From Parvularculaceae bacterium (lineage in GTDB: Bacteria > Pseudomonadota > Alphaproteobacteria > Caulobacterales > Parvularculaceae): DNA of 7,857 nt. The notes under the pieces were generated by a model. It did no database searches, was not told the origin of the DNA, and saw only the letters and a program-made list of their open reading frames with translations. Where the stretch lies: NCBI GenBank assembly GCA_013389125.1, contig JACADX010000053.1, forward strand, positions 1 to 7,857, written 5' to 3'. The position numbers were made by a program, and so were the translations under genes. Below, one piece after another: positions 1 through 5,538 of the stretch. Positions within the stretch are counted from its first letter, which is position 1. Each line of letters opens with the position of its first letter.

Positions 1-882
1 AAGGCGTTCGTGAACCTCCTGCCGCTGGCGCAAGGCGAGCGCGTCACCTCGATCCTGCCGCTGCCCGAGGATGAAGAGGCGTGGGATCGGCTTCAGATCA
101 TGTTTGCGACGCGCTCCGGCACCGTTCGCCGCAACAAGCTCTCAGACTTTCAGCGCATCAACCGCAACGGCAAGATCGCGATGAAGCTCGAAGAGGAGTG
201 GCGGCGCGGCGAGGACGCGATCGTCGGCGTTTCGATTTGCCGGCCGGACGACAATGTTCTCCTGACGACCGCGCAAGGGATGTGCATCCGTTTCCCGGTC
301 GACGACATCCGCGTCTTCGCCGGGCGCACTTCGACCGGCGTTCGCGGCATCAAGCTTGAGGATGCGGATGAAGTGATCTCGATGGCGATCCTCGGCGGCG
401 TCGATGTTACGACGGAGGAAGCGCGCGCTTACCTGAAACACGCCGCCGCCATGCGGCGCGCCGCCGGCGAAGACGGCGAGGAAGACGCTGACGACGAAGC
501 CGCGCCGGCGACCGCGCTCTCGCCTTCGCGCATCGCGGAGCTTGGCGCCGCCGAGCAGTTTGTCCTGACCGTCACCAATCGCGGCTTCGGCAAGCGGTCG
601 TCGTCCTATGAATACCGGACCTCAGGCCGCGGCGGGAAAGGCATCATCGCGATCGTCGTCAATGAACGGAACGGACCGGTTTGCGCCTCATTCCCGGTCG
701 AGGATTCGGACCAGATCATGCTCGTCACCGACGGCGGACAGCTCATCAGGACGCCGGTCGCCGGCATCAGGGTCGCCGGCCGCAACACGCAAGGCGTCAC
801 CATCTTCCGCACCGGCGACGAGGAAAGAGTCGTATCGGTCGAGCGGATCGGCGATATCGGCGAAGGGGACGGCGAGGAATGA
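1..882 (+). CDS. gyrA: DNA gyrase subunit A, C-terminal part (5' end outside window)
   Basis: GyrA is the DNA-cleaving and DNA-wrapping subunit of gyrase, which introduces negative supercoils using ATP with GyrB. Frame 1 is open from the first base to TGA at 880-882, giving 293 residues. They align from memory with the last ~250 residues of E. coli GyrA. Recognisable blade motifs of the C-terminal beta-pinwheel are FVNLLPL (residues 3-9), the segment around NRNGKIAMKL, TGVRGIKL, GFGKR, GRGGKGI, NERNG and GRNTQGV. The catalytic Tyr domain and the canonical GyrA box lie upstream of the window. About 50 extra residues (roughly bases 400-550), rich in Glu, Asp and Ala, interrupt the pinwheel where E. 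coli has a short loop; such insertions are usual in alphaproteobacteria. The acidic tail is short. The listed GTG at 10 is an internal Val codon, not a start. The stop overlaps the coaD start. Confidence 0.97.
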   Translation, partial: KAFVNLLPLAQGERVTSILPLPEDEEAWDRLQIMFATRSGTVRRNKLSDFQRINRNGKIAMKLEEEWRRGEDAIVGVSICRPDDNVLLTTAQGMCIRFPVDDIRVFAGRTSTGVRGIKLEDADEVISMAILGGVDVTTEEARAYLKHAAAMRRAAGEDGEEDADDEAAPATALSPSRIAELGAAEQFVLTVTNRGFGKRSSSYEYRTSGRGGKGIIAIVVNERNGPVCASFPVEDSDQIMLVTDGGQLIRTPVAGIRVAGRNTQGVTIFRTGDEERVVSVERIGDIGEGDGEE

Positions 883-1388
883 CCGCAAGGAAGCGCATCG
901 GCCTTTATCCCGGAACTTTCGATCCGATCACGCTTGGGCATATCGACATTATCGAACGCGCCGTGAAAATGGTCGACGAGCTTGTCATCGGCGTCGCCGT
1001 CAACCGCGACAAGGGACCGCTTTTTGCGCTCGAAGAGCGGGTGAAAATGGTCACGGCGGAAATGGCGGGCATTGCAAAGAAAAACGGCGTCGTCATCAAG
1101 GTGATCCCGTTCGAGTCCCTGCTGATGAAATTCGCGGAGCAAATGAAAGCGAATTTCATAGTCCGCGGCCTTCGGGCCGTTTCCGACTTCGAATACGAGT
1201 TTCAGATGGTCGGGATGAACCAGAAGCTCAATGACGACATCGAGACGGTGTTCCTGATGGCGGATGTCCGCTACCAGTTCATCGCCTCGCGGCTCGTCAA
1301 GGAGATCGCCCGCCTCGGCGGCGACATCGACGCCTTCGTGCCGGCGGCGGTCGCCGAGGCGCTGCGGAAGACGTTCGCAAAGGCGTGA
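879..1388 (+). CDS. coaD: Phosphopantetheine adenylyltransferase
   Basis: CoaD is a cytoplasmic enzyme that transfers AMP from ATP to 4'-phosphopantetheine, giving dephospho-CoA and pyrophosphate, the penultimate step of coenzyme A synthesis. The 169-residue product is close to the family's usual ~160. It has the nucleotidyltransferase signature GTFDPITLGH at residues 12-21 (TxGH motif, His21), Lys45 in the NRDKGPLF segment, VRGLRAVSDFEYE at residues 95-107, and the C-terminal motif IASRLVKEIA at 135-144. That last motif replaces the ISSS of E. coli with IASR, as I recall for alphaproteobacterial homologues. The ATG at 879 overlaps the gyrA TGA (ATGA), which implies translational coupling. 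The open frame extends further upstream, but the homology begins at this ATG, so I chose it. The coupling of gyrA and coaD is characteristic of alphaproteobacteria. Confidence 0.97.
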   Translation: MTARKRIGLYPGTFDPITLGHIDIIERAVKMVDELVIGVAVNRDKGPLFALEERVKMVTAEMAGIAKKNGVVIKVIPFESLLMKFAEQMKANFIVRGLRAVSDFEYEFQMVGMNQKLNDDIETVFLMADVRYQFIASRLVKEIARLGGDIDAFVPAAVAEALRKTFAKA

Positions 1389-1471
1389 CAATGCCCGAGG
1401 GCTTTCGCCTAGCGGCTGTCACAATTAGAGTTTAGGGGGCCCGGCGCGCCGCCCGAAAAGGAGTTCCGATC
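1389..1471 (+). other. Intergenic gap between coaD and the exported cyclophilin gene
   Basis: These 83 bases contain no gene. A GCCC-GA-GGGC element followed by three Ts (1393-1405) has a two-base loop, too small for a convincing terminator. The palindrome CGGCGCGCCG lies at 1442-1451. I see no clear -35/-10 pair, so whether transcription continues from gyrA-coaD or restarts here is open. A ribosome binding site closes the gap. Confidence 0.6.
1456..1463 (+). promoter_or_regulatory. Ribosome binding site of the exported cyclophilin
   Basis: AAAAGGAG is a strong Shine-Dalgarno match, eight bases before the ATG at 1472. It fixes that start, which also gives a complete signal peptide. Confidence 0.8.
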
Positions 1472-2365
1472 ATGCGTAGAGTTTCCGCTGTCGCCTTGCT
1501 GGCCGCTTTTGTCGCCGCGGGCCCGGCGCTCGCCGAGAAGAAGCCGGCGACTGTTCCCGCATACCAGCACGTATTCAACGCGCCCGCCGACGCCTGGCGC
1601 GGGATCGATCCTGAAAATCTCCTCATCGTCGACCTGCCGGCCGGGCCGCTCTATATCGAACTGCGGCCGGACATGGCGCCCAAACATGTCGAGCACATCA
1701 AGACGCTCGTCCGGCGCGGCTTTTACAACGGGCTTCACTTCCACCGCGTGATCGAAGGCTTCGTCGCGCAGGGCGGCGACCCGAAGGGCGACGGCACGGG
1801 CGGCTCCGATCTCCCGAATGTCGAGGCGGAGTTCGCGCGGGATTCAAAAGCGGTGACGAATTTCACGGTCATCGGCCGCGACCGGCAGGCGGCGCGCGTC
1901 GGCCTCCTTGACGGCGTGCCGGCGGCGGCGGAGCCGGAGAGCCTTCGCTCCTTTCGCAGCGACCGGGCGGTCCGGGTCTGGGGCGCGCATTGTCAGGGCG
2001 TAATGTCGATGGCGCGCTCGACCGATCCCAACAGCGCCAACAGCCAGTTCTTCCTTGTCATCGGCGACGCGCGCCAGAGCCTTGACACGCGCTATACGGT
2101 CTGGGGCTGGATCGTCGAGGGCATGAACAGCGCGCGCCGCATCGAACGCGGCGAGCCGCCGAAGCGGCCGACGCCGATCGTCCGCATGCGGATTGCGGCG
2201 GACATCCCGGCGGCCGAGCGCCCGGACATCCTGGTGATGAAATCGGACAGCCCGGCGTTTCTGAGCTACATCAAAGCCTCCGGCTGGGTCGATGAGACGG
2301 GCTTCGTCAAGGACCTTTGCGACATCAAGCCGCCGCGCAAGATCAAAGGAAAGATTTCGCTATGA
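1472..2365 (+). CDS. Exported cyclophilin-type peptidyl-prolyl cis-trans isomerase
   Basis: This 297-residue protein should catalyse cis-trans isomerisation of X-Pro bonds during folding of exported proteins. Residues 1-21 form a signal peptide (MRR, a hydrophobic stretch, then PALA before Glu22), so the periplasm is the likely location. The cyclophilin fold starts near residue 50. The active-site segment FHRVIEGFVAQGGD (90-103) supplies Arg92, Phe97 and Gln100; the second segment SMARSTDPNSANSQFF (179-194) follows, then LDTRYTVWGWIVEG (204-217). The Trp and His of human cyclophilin A are replaced by Ser203 and Tyr208; bacterial cyclophilins commonly vary there. About 45 extra residues (roughly 124-170) lie between the usual EF and HxxGVxSMA segments, and about 55 residues extend the C terminus. 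I recall both in alphaproteobacterial periplasmic cyclophilins. Its TGA overlaps the next cyclophilin's ATG. Confidence 0.92.
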   Translation: MRRVSAVALLAAFVAAGPALAEKKPATVPAYQHVFNAPADAWRGIDPENLLIVDLPAGPLYIELRPDMAPKHVEHIKTLVRRGFYNGLHFHRVIEGFVAQGGDPKGDGTGGSDLPNVEAEFARDSKAVTNFTVIGRDRQAARVGLLDGVPAAAEPESLRSFRSDRAVRVWGAHCQGVMSMARSTDPNSANSQFFLVIGDARQSLDTRYTVWGWIVEGMNSARRIERGEPPKRPTPIVRMRIAADIPAAERPDILVMKSDSPAFLSYIKASGWVDETGFVKDLCDIKPPRKIKGKISL

Positions 2366-2808
2366 CGGAAAAGATGATTCTGACGCTCGATACGGGTGCG
2401 GTGACGATCGAACTGCTTCCGGAAAAGGCGCCGCTCCACGTTGCGCGCATCAAGGAGCTCGCCGATTCCGGCTTCTACGACGGATTGAAGCTGCATCGCG
2501 TCATAGACGGGTTCATGGCGCAGATGGGGTGCCCGAAAGGCAACGGCACGGGCGGATCCGGCAAGAAGCTGCCCGCCGAATTCAATGACGTCTCGCATCA
2601 GCGCGGCGTCTGCTCCATGGCGCGCTCATCGGACCCGAACAGCGGCGACAGCCTGTTCTTCATCTGCTTCGACGACGCGTCGTTTCTCGACCGCAAATAC
2701 ACGGTCTGGGGGAAGGTCGTCGACGGCATGGAAAACGTCGACAGGACCGCGCGCGGAGAGCCGCCGAAAAACCCTTCGAAGATCGTGACGTTCAGAACGG
2801 CGGCGTAG
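2362..2808 (+). CDS. ppiB: Cytoplasmic cyclophilin-type peptidyl-prolyl cis-trans isomerase
   Basis: This is a compact 148-residue single-domain cyclophilin without a signal peptide, expected to speed prolyl isomerisation in cytoplasmic protein folding. Active-site residues seen are Arg46, Phe51 and Gln54 in LHRVIDGFMAQMGCP, SMARSSDPNSGDS at 85-97, Phe100, Leu109 and Tyr113. Two positions differ from the usual pattern: FH before the Arg is LH, and the SQFF motif is SLFF (Leu98, where human cyclophilin A has Gln111), so activity may be altered. The ATG at 2362 is preferred over an upstream in-frame start at 2317: it overlaps the preceding TGA as ATGA, has AAAGGAAAG at 2345-2353 upstream, and matches where the family begins. 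The overlap suggests coupled translation with the exported paralogue. The symbol follows the E. coli cytoplasmic form and is by analogy. Confidence 0.93.
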   Translation: MTEKMILTLDTGAVTIELLPEKAPLHVARIKELADSGFYDGLKLHRVIDGFMAQMGCPKGNGTGGSGKKLPAEFNDVSHQRGVCSMARSSDPNSGDSLFFICFDDASFLDRKYTVWGKVVDGMENVDRTARGEPPKNPSKIVTFRTAA

Positions 2809-2815
2809 GCGCGAG

Positions 2816-3202
2816 ATGTCAAGCGTTGATCCGTTTCAAGACTGGCGGCGCGCATGGCTTGAAGCGCATGACGCCGGCGTGACGATCTTGATGCGCGCGC
2901 TTTCCATTCAGCGCGCGTTACTTCGCGGCGACCTCTCCGGCGGGCCGGAGGCGCAGTCGATGGTGACGGAGAAAATCATCGCCGCGCAGCAAGGCATGGG
3001 CGGGGCCGCGCTCGCGTCCTTGCGCAGCCTCGCGCGGCCGCCGACATAGCCGGCCGCGGCTGTTGAAGCCGCTGAAAAGATCGCGCGCGCGGCGACAAAG
3101 CCCGCGTCGAAAAAGGTCCGCAGCAACGCCGCCCGCCTGACGCGGGCGAAGAAAAAGCGAATGCCGGCGAAGAAGGCGAAAAAAGCCCGGCGTCCGAAAT
3201 AG
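2816..3202 (+). pseudogene. Small unrecognised gene with an in-frame amber stop before a basic Lys/Ala-rich tail
   Basis: An ATG at 2816, seven bases after the ppiB stop, opens a 77-codon frame ending in TAG at 3047-3049. The predicted helical part has PFQDWRRAW near the N terminus and MVTEKIIAAQQGM at residues 49-61. The same frame continues after the TAG for 50 codons to a second TAG at 3200-3202. That continuation contains 12 Lys and 7 Arg among Ala and Pro, ending with PAKKAKKARRPK, like histone-H1-type tails. About three quarters of its codons end in G or C, and its only in-frame ATG is near the end, so it is not an obvious separate gene. The simplest reading is one ancestral ~128-codon gene with a nonsense mutation at codon 78. 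A truncated 77-residue product, readthrough, or a base-call error are alternatives. An N-terminal helical part with a basic tail recalls PHA-granule proteins such as PhaF and PhaM, but I see no firm homology. Confidence 0.6.
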
Positions 3203-3231
3203 GCGACTCGCGCGCCGGCGCTGCGCCGCCC

Positions 3232-3235
3232 GAGG
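3232..3235 (+). promoter_or_regulatory. Ribosome binding site that decides the GrpB-family start
   Basis: GAGG lies seven bases before the ATG at 3243. The in-frame TTG at 3237 would have only one base of spacing, so the ATG is the likely start. Confidence 0.6.
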
Positions 3236-3242
3236 TTTGATC

Positions 3243-3824
3243 ATGTCAAAGGTCATCCGCGCGCACGATTCCTGCTGGCGCGCCGCCTTCGATGCGGAAG
3301 CCTCTCGTCTACGCGTGCTCCTGGCGCCCGCGGTTCCGTCCATCCATCATATCGGCAGCACGGCCGTGCCGGGGATATTCGCCAAGCCGATCATCGACAT
3401 GCTGGTTGAAGCGGCGGATATGTCGTCGGTCGACGCGTGTTCCAGCGCGATGGAGGGCGCAGGGTACGCCGCGCGCGGCGAATACGGAATTCCGGGGCGC
3501 CGCTATTTCAGCAGGAAGTCGGTTCAGGTCTCCGTGACCGGATTTCATGTCCATGTCTACGAGCGCGGTTCCAGTCATATCGACCGCCATCTCGCCTTCC
3601 GCGATTATCTCCTCGCAAGGCCGGATGTCGCCGCTGTTTATACGACTTTGAAGCGCTCTCTGGCTGGCGATGGCGGCGTCCTTTCCGCCGACTACCAGGC
3701 GCGGAAGTCGGATTTCGTCGCCAGTATCGAACGCGCCGCGATTGAATTTGCGAGGAAGCGTCAGAACGGCGCCGCTCTCGCGATCAGCGCCGCCTCGTCA
3801 ATCCGCGCGTCCGAGGCGCCGTAG
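3243..3824 (+). CDS. GrpB/UPF0157 family protein (nucleotidyltransferase-like fold)
   Basis: The 193-residue product matches the GrpB (UPF0157) family, which is related to nucleotidyltransferases but has no well-established cellular role. Signature segments are HHIGSTAVPG (35-44) followed by KPIIDMLV (48-55), then YGIPGRRYF (81-89), FHVHVYERGSSHIDRHLAFRDYL (starting at 101) and YQARKSDF (151-158). These cover the whole usual domain, which ends near residue 170. The last ~20 residues go beyond it and are encoded opposite the 3' end of the aidB-like gene, so they may be a recent extension after loss of an earlier stop. The protein is probably cytoplasmic; I see no signal peptide or membrane segment. 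It lies 40 bases after the end of the amber-interrupted gene and may share its transcript. Confidence 0.88.
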   Translation: MSKVIRAHDSCWRAAFDAEASRLRVLLAPAVPSIHHIGSTAVPGIFAKPIIDMLVEAADMSSVDACSSAMEGAGYAARGEYGIPGRRYFSRKSVQVSVTGFHVHVYERGSSHIDRHLAFRDYLLARPDVAAVYTTLKRSLAGDGGVLSADYQARKSDFVASIERAAIEFARKRQNGAALAISAASSIRASEAP

Positions 3825-5410
3825 CCGTAGCTCCTGGCGTCCGGATCAAGCCGCGCATTGCAAAACGCATCAAAGACGAAATCGGGCGCGACGCCGTAGA
3901 GGCTCGCGCCTTGCAGCGCGAGGCCCATGTCTTCGGCGAAGGCGCGCGCGGACGACTCATTGAGCGCGCCGGGTTCGAGCCATTCGGCGAGGCGCTTTGC
4001 GTGCCGATCGTAATGGCCATTCGACCCTTGCGCCTTTGCGACCTCGCCGACGACCGCCTCAAGGCTTCCTTCTTCGCGGCCGATCGCCCGCAAGACGTCG
4101 AGCGCGATGACGTTGCCGGAGACTTCCCAGATAGCGTTGAGGGGAGAGGCGCGGAAATAGCGCGGCATCACGCCGTCCTCGATGAAGCCGGCGCCGCCGT
4201 GGCATTCGAGCGCCTCATAAACGAATCCCGGCAGCCGCTTGCAGATCCAGTATTTGGCGATCGGCGTCGCCAACCGCATGAACGCCGCCTCATCCTCGTC
4301 GTCGGCCGCATGATCGAAACTCCGGGCGACGCGGAAGGCGAGGGCGGTCGCCGCTTCGGAATCGATTGCGAGATCGGCGAGAACGCGCGCCATCGCCGGC
4401 TGGTCGATGAGCTTTTTCTGGAAGGCGCTTCTGTGCTCGGCGTGCCAGAGCGCCTGCGCCAGCGCGGCGCGCATGCCGCCCGCCGAGCCGACAATGCAGT
4501 CAAGGCGCGTGTGTTGCACCATGTCGATGATGGTTCTGACGCCGCGCCCGGGCTCGCCGACCATTTCCGCATAGGCGCCGTGATACTCGATCTCGGAGGA
4601 GGCGTTGGCGCGGTCGCCGAGCTTGTCTTTGAGGCGCATCACATGGATCGCATTGCGCTCGCCGGCCGGCGTCCAGCGCGGGACAAGGAAGCAGGTGAGG
4701 CCTTCTTCGACATAGGCGAGCGTCAGGAACGCGTCGCACATCGGCGCCGAACAGAACCATTTGTGTCCGTAGAGCAGCCAGTGATCGCCACGGCGCTCGG
4801 CTCTCGTCGTGTTGGCGCGAACGTCCGATCCGCCCTGTTTTTCCGTCATCGCCATGCCGACGGTGACGCCGCTCTTCTCGCCCGGCGGGATGAACCGCGA
4901 ATCGTATTTCGAAGCGGCGATGCGCGGGATCCATTCGTCGGCGACGCGCTTTTCATGCAGCAATGCCGGGACCGCCGCATAAGTCATCGACATCGGACAG
5001 CAGACCCCGCCTTCGGCCTGGCCCATCAAGAACATCAGCGCCGCGTGGAGAACATGGCCCGCCTGGTCCGCGGTCCAGGCGGCCGACGCAGTCCCGGCCG
5101 CAAGACCAAGCTCCATGAGCGCGTGATAGGCGGGGTGAAACTCGACTTCATCAAGCCGGTGACCATAACGGTCGAAGCTCTTCAGTTGCGGCGTGAATTT
5201 GTTCGCGAGCTGCGCCCATTCGAGAACTTCGGCCGCGCCGCACCGCGCGCCAAAGGCCGAAAGCCGTTCTTCATGAGAGTCCCCGCCGGACGCCTCGACG
5301 GCGCCGATCAGCGCCGCGTCATTGTCGTAAAGATTGATGTTTTCGAACGGCGGAGGCTGGTTCGTGACGTCATGGGTGACAAGGTGGGCGCGCGGGCGAT
5401 GGTGCGGCAT
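3761..5410 (-). CDS. aidB: AidB-type acyl-CoA dehydrogenase family protein
   Basis: The 549-residue product aligns over its full length with E. coli AidB (541 residues, from memory), an FAD-containing acyl-CoA dehydrogenase relative induced in the adaptive response to alkylation damage, which binds DNA and has weak isovaleryl-CoA dehydrogenase activity. Matching segments include NQPPPFENINLY (17-28), the flavin-domain motif MTEKQGGSDV (188-197) followed by NTTRAE, GHKWFCSAP (215-223), RLKDKLGDRANASSE (259-273), and IWEVSGNVIALDVLR (427-441). Glu429 sits where acyl-CoA dehydrogenases have their catalytic base. Trp428 and Arg441 match the bulky residues reported to narrow the AidB substrate pocket. 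Residue 430 is Val where E. coli AidB has Gly. A C-terminal domain is present (from ~450), corresponding to the AidB DNA-binding region. The ATG at 5408-5410 has GGGAG six bases upstream (plus-strand 5417-5421). Alkylation-repair function is inference; no ada or alkB gene is visible. The 3' end overlaps the GrpB-family gene. Confidence 0.93.
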   Translation of the reverse strand: MPHHRPRAHLVTHDVTNQPPPFENINLYDNDAALIGAVEASGGDSHEERLSAFGARCGAAEVLEWAQLANKFTPQLKSFDRYGHRLDEVEFHPAYHALMELGLAAGTASAAWTADQAGHVLHAALMFLMGQAEGGVCCPMSMTYAAVPALLHEKRVADEWIPRIAASKYDSRFIPPGEKSGVTVGMAMTEKQGGSDVRANTTRAERRGDHWLLYGHKWFCSAPMCDAFLTLAYVEEGLTCFLVPRWTPAGERNAIHVMRLKDKLGDRANASSEIEYHGAYAEMVGEPGRGVRTIIDMVQHTRLDCIVGSAGGMRAALAQALWHAEHRSAFQKKLIDQPAMARVLADLAIDSEAATALAFRVARSFDHAADDEDEAAFMRLATPIAKYWICKRLPGFVYEALECHGGAGFIEDGVMPRYFRASPLNAIWEVSGNVIALDVLRAIGREEGSLEAVVGEVAKAQGSNGHYDRHAKRLAEWLEPGALNESSARAFAEDMGLALQGASLYGVAPDFVFDAFCNARLDPDARSYGYGASDARIDEAALIARAAPF

Positions 5411-5538
5411 GGGCGGCTCCCAGTCATGGCGGCTAGAGCGTTGAACCTCAAGCGCTTTCTGAAGCGGCGGCGATGTGAGCGCGCATTCTATCGCTGATTT
5501 GCGGCCGGGCGTAGGGTTTCCGGCAGCGGGAGGAACCC
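5411..5538. promoter_or_regulatory. Divergent intergenic region between aidB-like gene and membrane-protein operon
   Basis: The two flanking genes are transcribed away from each other, so both promoters should lie in or near these 128 bases. At each end is a ribosome binding site: CTCCC (reverse-strand GGGAG) at 5417-5421 and GGGAGGA at 5528-5534. I could not identify a confident -35/-10 pair on either strand. An inverted repeat lies at 5437-5456. Confidence 0.6.
5437..5456. repeat. Imperfect inverted repeat, candidate operator
   Basis: AGCG-TTGA-ACC-TCAA-G-CGCT: the four-base arms TTGA/TCAA surround a three-base centre, and the outer arms AGCG/CGCT pair if one G is bulged. It sits 27-46 bases upstream of the aidB-like ATG on the reverse strand, where a repressor or activator could bind. 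It is short enough to occur by chance, and no regulator gene is adjacent. Confidence 0.3.

Noticed and set aside
606..1391. A 261-codon reverse-strand open frame opposite gyrA and coaD
   Set aside because: Both forward genes are certain from strong family motifs; the reverse frame shows no domain.
1393..1405. GCCC-GA-GGGC-TTT as a terminator after coaD
   Set aside because: The stem is four pairs with a two-base loop and only three Ts, too weak for an intrinsic terminator.
3212..3221. GCGCCGGCGC palindrome before the GrpB-family gene
   Set aside because: It has no loop and no T-run, and such palindromes are expected in DNA this GC-rich.
5441..5471. TTGAAC as the -35 of a MerR-family-type promoter with a 19-base spacer
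   Set aside because: The bases at the expected -10 (5466-5471) are GGCGGC, which is not a -10 element, and the half-sites match poorly.
3911..5497. A 528-codon open frame on the plus strand, opposite the aidB-like gene
   Set aside because: It is a mirror of the AidB coding frame in GC-rich DNA: the reverse strand matches AidB over its full length, while this frame is Arg/Asp/Gly-rich with no recognisable domain and runs through the divergent promoter region.
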